Notes under the pieces: generated by a model | The model's database searches: none | What the model saw: only the letters and a program-made list of their open reading frames with translations | Told to the model about the DNA's origin: nothing | Shown here: piece after piece, positions 32,536-40,799 of the stretch | Numbering within the stretch: the stretch's first letter is position 1 | Layout of the letters: every line of letters starts with the position of its first letter | Made by a program: the position numbers and the translations under genes | Assembly: GCA_002103105.1 (NCBI GenBank) | Contig: DAAY01000004.1 | Span: 1-64,000 of the forward strand | Source: Candidatus Gastranaerophilales bacterium HUM_1 | GTDB lineage: Bacteria; Cyanobacteriota; Vampirovibrionia; Gastranaerophilales; Gastranaerophilaceae | Reading direction: 5' to 3' | DNA length: 64,000 nucleotides

Positions 32536-35500
32536 CTACTTCATTGACAAAGATTTCAAAACTGTTTTAGAGCCAATATGTTGAAATTCCTTCACTTCTT
32601 GAGTTTTTTTATTTGAAGTAGTTGTTTTTTTAATTTGGGAAGCATTCGCTTTAGGAGTTTTGTTAGATTTTGGACTAAACCAATCAAATGTATAGTTCAA
32701 GCCTAGTTGGAAGCCAACACCTGTTCTACCACCATTTCTAAATACGATTTGGAAGAACGAGTTCAATCTATCTTTCCATGTTTTAGTTACACCTAAGCCA
32801 TATTGAATATATCCGTGTTCCATTTTTACACTTGCTAAATCAACATTTCCTGCTCTACCACCAACTTGCTCATTGATGTTATACATATATTGGAATGTTG
32901 CATATACACTCCACGTTTCTTTTGCATAAATAAAGTTCATTCCAGGAGCGACGTTAATTCCATTCAACAATCCAGAATTCATACTCATAGAACCAAAATC
33001 CGTTCCCCAATTTTGACGACCGAAAATATTATATGACATAAATGCTGTTGGTTGGATAGTGAAATGCTTAGTTGGATGGAAGTTGTAAGCTAATTTTGCA
33101 GCAGTACCAGCGAACCAATTCCCTGCTCTATCTGTATTCCCAGCAACAGACATTTCATTATTATATCCTCCGCCATAAGCAACAACAGAACCAATGAAAT
33201 CATTTTTCATAAATGTTCCCATCAAGCCACCTTGACCGCCGTTTTGATACATCCCAACACCATTAAATGTTTGGTGAGCACCATTATAGCCAATATAAGC
33301 TGTTGGCATTAATCTCCAACCATGTTTCAATTTGATAACAGGGAAATCTGCACCAACTAATGAACCATATGAATTATTACCGACTTTTAATCCTTGAGTT
33401 AAGGACAAGTTTTCAAAGTTTACATATGATTTATACCACAATCCACCATCTTCCTTTTTATATTGATAAGGTGCAAATTGAGGAAGTGTTGAGGCATAAA
33501 TATTAGCATTTTTACTTTGAGCTAATAATCTTTCGCTATCAAGTGTCACGTGATTTAACAACATATCGTCAATCATCAATTGATTGTTGAAAGACGCCAA
33601 AGTTGCAACTTGCCCTCTAAATACTTGAGGATTGTAACGAGTCATATTGGAGGTGTACCAACCGCCACCAGCTGATTGAAGATTATAATAACCTATTGGA
33701 GTAAAAATTTCTTTATCTGTTGAAGTAAAATTAACCTTATCATTAATTGAATTTGCATCAAATACTCTAATTTTGAACTGTCTATCTATTGGGGCAAGAC
33801 CAATAAAATTAAAATCAGCAACATTCAATGTTCCATTTGTATTTGAGGTTAAATTATTGATAATAAAAGCATCTCCAACTTTATTTCGTCCATCAATATC
33901 GATAGAAAGGTTGTTCTTGCCTTCAACAATCATATCATTTGAAATCTGATATTTGTTTAATACACTGTTCATTGCATTTAATGCTGAATTATTTGTCATA
34001 TTCAAATCACTTAAAAAGAAATGATTATCTGCAACACCACTACCAATATTTAATGCAGAACCATTTTTAATTTCAACCGTTCCGCCTAAAATATAACTAT
34101 CTTTCCCATCAATAGTAATATTTGAGTTGTTATCAAATATTGAAACGCCTTTATTTTGTTGCAACATTCCACCAAAAGCAGAATTATTTACATTATCAGT
34201 TTTCAAAATTCCATCGAGTTCATTCTTAATCAAACCATTCCATTTATCATTAGAGTCAAGATTAAATTCTGCACCATTACTAATTTCAACAGTTGCTCCT
34301 TTTTGAATATCAACAGAAACAGCTTGTGCAATGTTACTTGGTGATTTGATGTTTATATAAGAATTTTTTAACAAGTTTAAGTTTCCGCTTGTAGCAATCA
34401 AATCGCCAGTCATTGTAGAATTAGTACTTTTAGTCCTTTCATAATTTAAAGTACCCCCAGCTAATGAAACTTCACCATTCCAAATATCATTATCTCCAAT
34501 AGTTACCCAGCCATTATCTGTAATTTGTAATTTTGAATTTGAATCAATATTTGTTTCAACACTACTATTGATAAAACTATCTTTTCCAACAGTAAATGTA
34601 GAATTTTCTAGCATTAATTTTCCGCTATTAGCTTGGAATATTCCATTAGAGGATGCAAAATCTTTAACTGTTAAAGTTCCATCAGTAAGAAGAACTCCGC
34701 CCTTAGAAGCCCAATCAGTATTTGCACCCAATGTTACATCTCCGCCACGAACAGCCAACAATACATCATCTTTAATTTTTACTGTTGTTGCTTCTTTTAT
34801 CACATCTCCTGCAGAAGCAGTCAATCTTCCACTAATAATATCTATAGTTCCACCATTAGCAAAAATTCCACCATTTGAAGTCAAACCATCAATTGTCAAA
34901 GTTCCACTTCCAACGGTATTTTCATCTCCGATAGAAATATTTCCAGCCCAAATATCATTATTATCAAGAGTTATACTTCCACCGTTTAATTTAATTTCTC
35001 CCTTTGAGTTAATATTCACTAAAGAGTCTTTTTTAATATAACTATTGCTATTCAACGACAAAGAAGCCTTATTAACATTTCCGATGTTCAATGAACCTTT
35101 TTCTACTTTCAATGTACTATTGTAATTCTTCAACGTATTCCAATTTAAAACACCATCCGCAATTGTTGTTTCACCTCCAAAGAATGTTGAAGAAGCATTG
35201 ACATCAGTTTGACCTGATTCTTGAGTATAAGTTCCTGTATAACCAGAATTATCCGCATTTAAAATTAAAGTTCCTTTATTTTTTATTTCGCTAGTTGCAT
35301 TTTCACTACTAATACTTCCATTTAATATATTAGTGCCACTAAAATCAGCGAAAGAGTCATTTGCCATATATATCGTATCAGTAGATTGTTTAAATTCTGT
35401 TTGGTTTAAACTTATATTCCCTGCGTTATAAATTGCACCACCTTTTCCACCATCATTAGTTTTGTTACCATCAAATGTTGTATTAGAGATTGTTAGGTTC

Positions 35501-36429
35501 TTAATCCCATTATAAATCGCCCCACCGTTATTTGCAGTGTTATTTGTAAATGTACTATTAATTATATTGCTGGTTATATTCCCTTTTTCATAAGCAATAG
35601 CTCCTCCATCAGATTCAGATTGATTGCCGTTAAAAGTTGCATGATCCAAATTAAGGGTTACATTACCAGTGCCACCAGTGTCACCAGTTGTAACATCAAT
35701 TGCACCACCATAACCAGTAGATTTATTTTCTGTAAAAGTTGTATGTTTTATCTCAATTTTAAAATCTGATGGTCCTAGATTATTAACTCCGATAGCTCCA
35801 CCAGTTTTATTTGTATGGTTTGATTCAAAAAGAGAACCACTTATATTTAAAGTATTATCTCCTACCTGCCCAGAAGATCCATAAACATATATAGCACCTC
35901 CGTTATTCTTAGCACTATTACTGGTTTCAGTAGAATTCTTAGTAAAAGTAGAATTTTTAATAGTCGTAGAAACAGCATTTCCCTTTGTCGCAACAAGAGC
36001 CATAGCTCCACCACCAACAGCGTTTTTAGTTTGTGCTTTATTATTATTAAATGTTACATTGTCAAGAGTTAACGTACCCTCATTATACATTGCTCCGCCC
36101 CAACTCGAACCGTGTTGAATAGTATCCAATGTAATGTTGTTTAATGTAAGTGCTGTATTTTTTTGGACGTCAAAAGCGAGAGTAGGACTTGTATATTTTT
36201 TATTCTCACCCAAAATTGTAACAGATGTTGGAGTATTCTTTCCTATTTGGATACGATCATCAGCTGATATATCACCACCCAATTTTACAGTAACAGAAGA
36301 ATCCGTTGCATTTTTTAGGGCATCTTTTAATCCGCCAAAATCAGTAATTACATCTTCTGCCAATACAATTTGCGTACTTAATACCATCGCAACAGAAATT
36401 GCAATCAATTTAATCTTTTTATTATTCAT
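32536..36429 (-). CDS. Pmp-like autotransporter adhesin
   Basis: A 1297-residue outer-membrane protein. Residues 1-24 form a signal peptide (K-K-I-K-L-I-A-I-S-V-A-M-V-L-S-T). Residues ~90-360 carry eight G-G-A-[IM] motifs alternating with F-x-x-N motifs (F-T-K-N, F-E-S-N, F-T-E-N, F-N-G-N, F-T-N-N, F-D-G-N), the repeat grammar of chlamydial polymorphic membrane proteins. Residues ~360-960 form a beta-helix rich in Asn/Ser/Gly. Residues ~985-1245 are an autotransporter beta-barrel (L-W-Y-K-S-Y-V-N-F, G-L-N-Y-T-F-D-W-F at the end). Unusually, ~48 basic, Lys/Thr/Ser-rich residues follow the barrel, whereas classical autotransporters end on the aromatic last strand. A GAGG Shine-Dalgarno precedes the start. 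A decayed paralogue lies directly upstream. Confidence 0.9.
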   Translation of the reverse strand: MNNKKIKLIAISVAMVLSTQIVLAEDVITDFGGLKDALKNATDSSVTVKLGGDISADDRIQIGKNTPTSVTILGENKKYTSPTLAFDVQKNTALTLNNITLDTIQHGSSWGGAMYNEGTLTLDNVTFNNNKAQTKNAVGGGAMALVATKGNAVSTTIKNSTFTKNSTETSNSAKNNGGAIYVYGSSGQVGDNTLNISGSLFESNHTNKTGGAIGVNNLGPSDFKIEIKHTTFTENKSTGYGGAIDVTTGDTGGTGNVTLNLDHATFNGNQSESDGGAIAYEKGNITSNIINSTFTNNTANNGGAIYNGIKNLTISNTTFDGNKTNDGGKGGAIYNAGNISLNQTEFKQSTDTIYMANDSFADFSGTNILNGSISSENATSEIKNKGTLILNADNSGYTGTYTQESGQTDVNASSTFFGGETTIADGVLNWNTLKNYNSTLKVEKGSLNIGNVNKASLSLNSNSYIKKDSLVNINSKGEIKLNGGSITLDNNDIWAGNISIGDENTVGSGTLTIDGLTSNGGIFANGGTIDIISGRLTASAGDVIKEATTVKIKDDVLLAVRGGDVTLGANTDWASKGGVLLTDGTLTVKDFASSNGIFQANSGKLMLENSTFTVGKDSFINSSVETNIDSNSKLQITDNGWVTIGDNDIWNGEVSLAGGTLNYERTKSTNSTMTGDLIATSGNLNLLKNSYINIKSPSNIAQAVSVDIQKGATVEISNGAEFNLDSNDKWNGLIKNELDGILKTDNVNNSAFGGMLQQNKGVSIFDNNSNITIDGKDSYILGGTVEIKNGSALNIGSGVADNHFFLSDLNMTNNSALNAMNSVLNKYQISNDMIVEGKNNLSIDIDGRNKVGDAFIINNLTSNTNGTLNVADFNFIGLAPIDRQFKIRVFDANSINDKVNFTSTDKEIFTPIGYYNLQSAGGGWYTSNMTRYNPQVFRGQVATLASFNNQLMIDDMLLNHVTLDSERLLAQSKNANIYASTLPQFAPYQYKKEDGGLWYKSYVNFENLSLTQGLKVGNNSYGSLVGADFPVIKLKHGWRLMPTAYIGYNGAHQTFNGVGMYQNGGQGGLMGTFMKNDFIGSVVAYGGGYNNEMSVAGNTDRAGNWFAGTAAKLAYNFHPTKHFTIQPTAFMSYNIFGRQNWGTDFGSMSMNSGLLNGINVAPGMNFIYAKETWSVYATFQYMYNINEQVGGRAGNVDLASVKMEHGYIQYGLGVTKTWKDRLNSFFQIVFRNGGRTGVGFQLGLNYTFDWFSPKSNKTPKANASQIKKTTTSNKKTQEVKEFQHIGSKTVLKSLSMK

Positions 36430-36530
36430 AATATCCTCAAATTCCAGCCTACAAGTTTATTAATTTTATTATAAACAGAAACCTTTAACAATATTTTGAT
36501 AAAGTTTTGTTAAAAAAAATATATAAATTT

Positions 36531-36738
36531 TTAGCGGATAGAACTGTTATTATAGAAAGACATATTTTCAGCTTTCAAAGTTCCTTCATTATAGATAGCT
36601 CAGCCCCATTTGGAAGATTTAACATCCTTAATAAGTAAGAGTATTCCTAATATTTAACTCCGTCCCTGGCTGAACATCAAAAAGAGCCTCCTTCGGTGTA
36701 ATACCCAAAGACAAACCATTGGAATCCAAAATAGATTT
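36531..36738 (-). pseudogene. Remnant of a second Pmp-like autotransporter
   Basis: Read on the minus strand, 36738-36631 encodes A-L-F-D-V-Q-P-G-T-E-L-N-I-R-N-T-L-T, and after a frameshift 36634-36531 encodes S-S-K-W-G-stop-A-I-Y-N-E-G-T-L-K-A-E-N-M-S-F-Y-N-N. The intact neighbour has A-F-D-V-Q-K-N-T-A-L-T-L-N-N-I-T and S-S-W-G-G-A-M-Y-N-E-G-T-L at the same place. The G-G-A-I codon GGA has become TGA. The remainder of that gene is missing. With 36430-36530 (AT-rich, no feature seen) it fills the 340-bp gap. Confidence 0.75.
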
Positions 36739-36769
36739 AACAAAAATTAAGAAATAAATGGGTAAATGC

Positions 36770-37153
36770 TTATTCCTCTGAGGAACAATGAATATTACTG
36801 AACTTCCAACCACCATCTCGAAGAACAATAAATTGAGTTTCTCGCCCTTCTGTATGAATTTCATCATTTGTATCTTTCATCATTGCAAAAAAATCCCAAC
36901 GGAATTCTAAAAATGCCGTATTACCATAATATTTTATCATTATGTCTTTTATTTTAAAATTCCTATTTGAAAAATTTGTACTCATTCGCCCCAAGCGAAA
37001 ATGCTCAACTATCTCATCAAATCCAATAGCATACCCCCTAGGATGGATAAACGATATTGAACCCTCTCGATCCCATATTTCTCTAAAAAGTTTTTCATCA
37101 GAAGTATTAACTGATTCGATATATGATTTTAGTAAATCATCAATTCTTTCCAT
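36770..37153 (-). CDS. NTF2/SnoaL-like protein
   Basis: 127 residues with the cone-fold pattern of nuclear-transport-factor-2-like proteins. It opens with a helix (D-D-L-L-K-S-Y-I-E-S-V-N-T-S-D-E-K-L-F), then I-W-D-R-E-G-S-I-S-F-I-H-P-R-G, F-D-E-I-V-E-H-F, and beta strands ending D-G-G-W-K-F-S-N-I-H-C-S. Members include small hydrolases, isomerases and stress or association domains, so no reaction is named. It ends just before the pseudogene. A possible extended -10 box (TGA-TAAACT, 37168-37160) ends 6 nt before the ATG; GGA in between could instead be a weak Shine-Dalgarno. Confidence 0.75.
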   Translation of the reverse strand: MERIDDLLKSYIESVNTSDEKLFREIWDREGSISFIHPRGYAIGFDEIVEHFRLGRMSTNFSNRNFKIKDIMIKYYGNTAFLEFRWDFFAMMKDTNDEIHTEGRETQFIVLRDGGWKFSNIHCSSEE

Positions 37154-37175
37154 AATTCCAGTTTATCATAAATAA

Positions 37176-37201
37176 ACATAAAGACCCTAAATAGGGTCTT
37201 T
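37176..37201 (-). terminator. Terminator after the Lys/Glu-rich small gene
   Basis: AAAGACCCTA pairs with TAGGGTCTTT around 37180-37201; T-rich sequence follows on the minus strand. Confidence 0.8.
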
Positions 37202-37214
37202 AGTGTGAATGAAA

Positions 37215-37409
37215 TCATTCATCTTCTTTTTTCTCTTTGTGTTCTGCTAGTTTTTCATCTAGTTTTTCTTTTGCTTCATGTGCCTTTTCTTTTAACTCTT
37301 CAGCACCTTCTTTTATATCTTCTTTGAGTTCGCAAGCTTTTTCCTTAACTTTTTCCGCTGTATCGTGAAGTTTTTCCTTCATTGTTTTTTTATCGTCATC
37401 TTCGTGCAT
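37215..37409 (-). CDS. Small Lys/Glu-rich helical protein (CsbD/LEA-like)
   Basis: 64 residues, almost wholly Glu, Lys, Ala, Asp and His in an 11-residue-like helical pattern (K-E-K-L-H-D-T-A-E-K-V-K-E-K-A). It resembles CsbD, YtxH-tail or LEA-type stress proteins by composition. Such proteins are usually intrinsically disordered and induced by stress. Start set at 37409 by AAAGGAG 9 nt upstream; the frame extends 9 codons further without support. It has its own terminator. Confidence 0.6.
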   Translation of the reverse strand: MHEDDDKKTMKEKLHDTAEKVKEKACELKEDIKEGAEELKEKAHEAKEKLDEKLAEHKEKKEDE

Positions 37410-37529
37410 AATTTTAACTCCTTTCGTTTTGTTCAATATTATTATTTACGAAGATTTAAAAATTTTTATGCGAAAAATGGGTAATAAAAAAAATAAAAAT
37501 TTGAAGATAATAATTATTAAACCCTCTCC

Positions 37530-37665
37530 CTTAATCCCTCTCCATCGGAGAGGGAAATTTCTTTTAAACAATGCCCCTCGTCAAAATTGACGAGGGGCAT
37601 TGTAAGTTTTTTATTCTCTAAACGTTTCAGATAGAAAGGCTGAAACACGTTCAGCATGACTATTT
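37530..37665. repeat. Cluster of intergenic inverted repeats, including a terminator
   Basis: Between two minus-strand genes lie a CCCTCTCC/GGAGAGGG hairpin (~37540-37555), a perfect 17-bp stem (37568-37584 with 37587-37603) and a GTTTCAG/CTGAAAC hairpin (~37624-37645), the last in a context resembling the common G-T-C-A-T-G-C-T-G-A-A-C intergenic repeat. The 17-bp stem with T6 on its plus side can stop transcription. No ORF is present. Confidence 0.6.
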
Positions 37666-37673
37666 ACAACAGA

Positions 37674-38774
37674 TTAATTTCTACCTGTTTTGTTCAAAGT
37701 TTCAACATCAGCTACCTTCATAGCGTAATATGGAGTTTTTTGACCTTTTTCTGTTAAGAACAATACAAAATTATCAGTAAAGTAGAATTGACGACCATTA
37801 TCTGGACGAAGCGAAGTCATTCTTACAGCAACAGCCGCTTCACTTTTTAATTTAACACCTTCATTATTCATTTTGAAATCTACTGTTTCAATTGAACGGT
37901 CAATTCTGAAATTTGTTCTTCTAATATCTCGACCTTCTACTTCTGGGAAGTTTGTTTCTTGATACAAGCTAATTTCTGGAATGATTAACTCATCATCTTT
38001 AACAAATTTTCTATTTCCATGATATTTTGAAGTTTTTTCCTTCATTTCTGAATAATATTTCAAGAATGTTTTATCATCATTTGTTCTATACAAAATAACT
38101 TCATCCTTATCTTTTGTGAATAATTTAACAGCAAAATCTTCAGAATTATTATAGAACAACACTCTTACATTCTTATATAACTTTTTATTACTTGATTCGT
38201 TTATGCCAAAATATTGAGCATTATAATTGTAATTTTTTGCAAATGGAGCTTCTGCAAGTTTGTCAAACGCTTGTAAAAATTTAAAATCTTTTTTCAACAT
38301 TGCATAAACAAATAATTTTTGAGAATCTTTTGCCCAATCGAATGAATCTAAAATATCACTGGTTTCATTAAACTTTTCTTTTATGCCTTTTTCAATTTCC
38401 TTTTTCAATTCTGGGGAAACTGTTCCATATTTTGTATAATAAGCATTTTCACTAACATTTGATTTTTTGAAAGATTGTTTATTTAATTCCTTAACTACTT
38501 TTGGAGTATCTCCAACAAAACGAATAGGTCCATATATAATATTATCCATCAATTCGTTCCAAACAAGTTGAAAAGTTCCCACCCAAATTCTATTTTGAGC
38601 CTTACTTTCAACAGACATTGTTGGAAGAATTTCTATTGGTTTTACAGTTTCTACGGATTCTGTTTGCTCAACTTTAACCTCTGATTGCTCGAGTTTGTTT
38701 TTTTTGTCAGATGCAACAACAGGCAAACTTGCAAGAAGAACCGCTAAAACACCTAAAGCTAATAACTTTTTCAT
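37674..38774 (-). CDS. Exported protein of unknown function
   Basis: 366 residues with a signal peptide (M-K-K-L-L-A-L-G-V-L-A-V-L-L-A-S-L-P-V-V-A-S). A charged linker of ~25 residues follows, then an alpha/beta domain without recognised motifs (V-W-N-E-L-M-D-N-I-I-Y-G-P-I-R-F-V near residue 70; D-D-E-L-I-I-P-E-I-S near 260; R-Q-F-Y-F-T-D-N-F-V-L-F near 325). No Cys in the mature part. It overlaps the preceding gene by 4 nt and belongs to the BlaI-like regulator's three-gene unit. AAGGAG precedes the ATG. Confidence 0.65.
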   Translation of the reverse strand: MKKLLALGVLAVLLASLPVVASDKKNKLEQSEVKVEQTESVETVKPIEILPTMSVESKAQNRIWVGTFQLVWNELMDNIIYGPIRFVGDTPKVVKELNKQSFKKSNVSENAYYTKYGTVSPELKKEIEKGIKEKFNETSDILDSFDWAKDSQKLFVYAMLKKDFKFLQAFDKLAEAPFAKNYNYNAQYFGINESSNKKLYKNVRVLFYNNSEDFAVKLFTKDKDEVILYRTNDDKTFLKYYSEMKEKTSKYHGNRKFVKDDELIIPEISLYQETNFPEVEGRDIRRTNFRIDRSIETVDFKMNNEGVKLKSEAAVAVRMTSLRPDNGRQFYFTDNFVLFLTEKGQKTPYYAMKVADVETLNKTGRN

Positions 38775-39154
38775 TTTTTTCTCCTTCTATCAATATTTAA
38801 CATTTTAAAAAAACTTTTTAAAAACCCACCTGCCGTATTCTTGTGAAGAATAGGAGCAGATTCATAGAAATTTTTATAGTTTTCTATAATATTTTGAGGC
38901 AAAGATTCCCCTTTTTCAAGGGTATAAGACAAAAATTCAATATAATCATCCTGCTCTTCTTTATACAAAGCATCACGATTTCTTAAATCTTCATCAGCTT
39001 CATAGTGAATTAAAGCATGATACGCCGCAACAAGACTCTCATCCTCTGTATCTTTTGGATAAGCAAGCATAGCTTCCCTAACACAAAGCTGACCAACCCG
39101 CACAAGCCTCAATAGCCGTGCTACTTTTTGTCTATCTTCAATATTTTCAGACAT
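38771..39154 (-). CDS. Unknown helical protein in the BlaI-like operon
   Basis: 127 residues, helical and acidic in the middle with a basic C-terminus (L-N-I-D-R-R-R-K-K). The N-terminal half has R-L-L-R-L-V-R-V-G-Q-L-C-V-R-E-A-M-L-A-Y-P. No membrane segment or known domain. It starts 4 nt after the regulator's stop and overlaps the next gene by 4 nt, so all three are translated together. It does not resemble BlaR/MecR sensors (no zinc-protease H-E-x-x-H). Confidence 0.6.
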   Translation of the reverse strand: MSENIEDRQKVARLLRLVRVGQLCVREAMLAYPKDTEDESLVAAYHALIHYEADEDLRNRDALYKEEQDDYIEFLSYTLEKGESLPQNIIENYKNFYESAPILHKNTAGGFLKSFFKMLNIDRRRKK

Positions 39155-39158
39155 AACG

Positions 39159-39503
39159 TTATTTTACAAGAAGTTCTGACATTTCTCGTTCAACAAACTT
39201 TACCATGTCAGCATAATCACCATTAAAGAAATTATCTGTAAATTCCTTTAACATATCTAAAGCCATCTCTCTTTTATCCATAGTAGCTTTATAGAAAAAC
39301 TTCTTTCCAACCTTATAACGAACTAAAATACTCTTAGATACCAATCTATCCATAACGGTTTTGATTGTTGTATAAGCTCTTTCTACACCATTTGAAGAAA
39401 GTTCATCTACAACATCTTGAATAGAAATATCTACATCTTCGTCTGTGGCAGTTAAATTCCAAAACGTATTTAAAATTTCAATTTCTAAAGAGCCGCAAAC
39501 CAT
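39159..39503 (-). CDS. BlaI/MecI-family transcriptional repressor
   Basis: 114 residues of the penicillinase-repressor winged-helix family. L-E-I-E-I-L-N-T-F-W-N near the start is followed by the V-x-D-E-L ... Y-T-T-I-K-T-V-M-D-R-L recognition region. Next comes K-S-I-L-V-R-Y-K-V-G-K-K-F-F-Y-K-A wing, and a C-terminal dimer helix. Usual length for the family. GGAGG lies 6 nt before the ATG. An inverted repeat with TATTAC/GTAATA arms lies in its promoter, suggesting autoregulation. In known systems a BlaR/MecR protease cleaves the repressor; none is encoded here. Confidence 0.82.
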   Translation of the reverse strand: MVCGSLEIEILNTFWNLTATDEDVDISIQDVVDELSSNGVERAYTTIKTVMDRLVSKSILVRYKVGKKFFYKATMDKREMALDMLKEFTDNFFNGDYADMVKFVEREMSELLVK

Positions 39504-39526
39504 GATTTCCTCCTGTAACTGTCAAC

Positions 39527-39545
39527 TATTACTATAATTGTAATA
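39527..39545. promoter_or_regulatory. Inverted repeat, putative operator of the BlaI-like gene
   Basis: TATTAC (39527-39532) and GTAATA (39540-39545), separated by 7 nt, sit ~25-40 bp upstream of the regulator. The BlaI/MecI family is known to bind TACA/TGTA dyads; this dyad is similar but more widely spaced. It overlaps a TATAGT that could be the -10 box on the minus strand. Confidence 0.4.
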
Positions 39546-39599
39546 TAAAAACTTTAGATTTCAATAGCTGTTACATAATATTTACAAATCTGTAAAATA

Positions 39600-40760
39600 C
39601 TAAAAATCCATATTCATAAAATCTTCTGATTTTTTGTAATCTTTTTTGCTAGAGCGAACTTTTGCGTTCTTTTTCTTGGTTTTTTCTGGAATTGAACGAT
39701 AAGCATTATCCAACGAAACCTTTGCAATTACTTCTTTTGTTCTTCTATCAAAGAACGTCAACCAAAATTTTCTATTGATATTATCGACAGCAAATGACAC
39801 ATTTGCAACAATTTTATCCCCAGGTCTGATTTGACGAAACATAAGTTTTGTATCCCCAAAAATAGATGGACTAAATTTTGCGTTGTAATCATTCATCAAA
39901 ACCATGTCAAAACCTGAAAGAGTCTTGTCAGACATATTTGAAATCAACACAGATAAAGTAATCGTATTAACCTCTCCGAAAGGATCTTTCTCATGTTTAA
40001 TATTATTTATATTAACTGTCAAACCATCATAATGAACTTCTTCTTGTTTCAAAGCTTCTTCTTTATAAACTGGCAAGTCAACTTGAGTATTTATTTTTAC
40101 CTTAATTTCATCCCCAGGAGCAATCATTACATGATTTCCTTTTCTAATTAAAGCAACACCAAGACCAGCAACTCCTCCAATTGCAGCACCTCCAGCCAAA
40201 GTATAACCTTGAGAAGCAATCGCAGCTTCTAAACCTAACCAATTTAGAGCCATTAAACCGCCGACTGCTCCACCAGCAACAGTATAACCAACATCTTGAG
40301 CAACTATTTTTGCTCCCGCAGTAATTGGGTGAAGCTTGGTTGTCATTTGACCTTCAATAGGAATCTCTCTGCCATCTGGAGTAACTAAATAATCAAAAGA
40401 CAAAGACATTGATGCTTCACGCCCCAAACGTGTTGGTTCGGTTGTTCCAGTCAATTTGCCATGAGCAACAGTTCCCTTTGGGATAATAATCCCTTTGTCG
40501 CCATAAACATCAGATGTTACCTCTGCAAAAAATTCATCTCCTTCCACAGAAATAGAAGAATCTAATACTTGAGATACCGTCATATTTATTACATCTTTGC
40601 GATTTAGTGATTCAACTTTTCCAGTAAAAATGTCATCTTGCGTTTGCTTATATTCACTTGACTCTGATACAGAACCTTTCAACGGCTCTGCAACTGACAG
40701 CAAAGTAAAATTCATAAAGCAAATCATTATTGATAATATAAAACTAGCAATCTTCTTCAT
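39600..40760 (-). CDS. Exported glycine-zipper protein of unknown function
   Basis: 386 residues: signal peptide (M-K-K-I-A-S-F-I-L-S-I-M-I-C-F), then a beta domain. Its G-I-I-I-P-K-G-T-V-A-H-G-K ... G-R-E-I-P-I-E-G pattern recalls the VirB10/TrbI-type beta domain. A Gly-rich double hydrophobic stretch (A-G-G-A-V-G-G-L-M-A, L-A-G-G-A-A-I-G-G-V-A-G-L-G) follows, then a second beta domain (residues ~235-345) and a basic tail. It may insert in the envelope. No other secretion genes are nearby. Start at 40760 is set by the signal peptide and a TATAAT ending 6 nt upstream; a longer frame to 40796 would cross that box. Confidence 0.65.
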   Translation of the reverse strand: MKKIASFILSIMICFMNFTLLSVAEPLKGSVSESSEYKQTQDDIFTGKVESLNRKDVINMTVSQVLDSSISVEGDEFFAEVTSDVYGDKGIIIPKGTVAHGKLTGTTEPTRLGREASMSLSFDYLVTPDGREIPIEGQMTTKLHPITAGAKIVAQDVGYTVAGGAVGGLMALNWLGLEAAIASQGYTLAGGAAIGGVAGLGVALIRKGNHVMIAPGDEIKVKINTQVDLPVYKEEALKQEEVHYDGLTVNINNIKHEKDPFGEVNTITLSVLISNMSDKTLSGFDMVLMNDYNAKFSPSIFGDTKLMFRQIRPGDKIVANVSFAVDNINRKFWLTFFDRRTKEVIAKVSLDNAYRSIPEKTKKKNAKVRSSKKDYKKSEDFMNMDF

Positions 40761-40772
40761 GACAAAATTATA
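40761..40772 (-). promoter_or_regulatory. Leaderless-type -10 box
   Basis: Minus-strand TATAAT (40772-40767) followed by 6 nt (TTTGTC) before the ATG at 40760; no Shine-Dalgarno. Confidence 0.55.
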
Positions 40773-40799
40773 CAACACAATTAAAAGATAGAGCAAATG

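Noticed and set aside
34568..35041. Plus-strand 157-codon open frame inside the autotransporter gene.
   Set aside because: It is a shadow of a low-complexity Asn/Ser/Gly coding sequence, with no start signals.
36628..36867. Minus-strand 79-codon open frame upstream of the autotransporter as a real small gene.
   Set aside because: Its N-terminal half overlaps the NTF2-like gene in another frame and its C-terminal half is the autotransporter pseudogene fragment.
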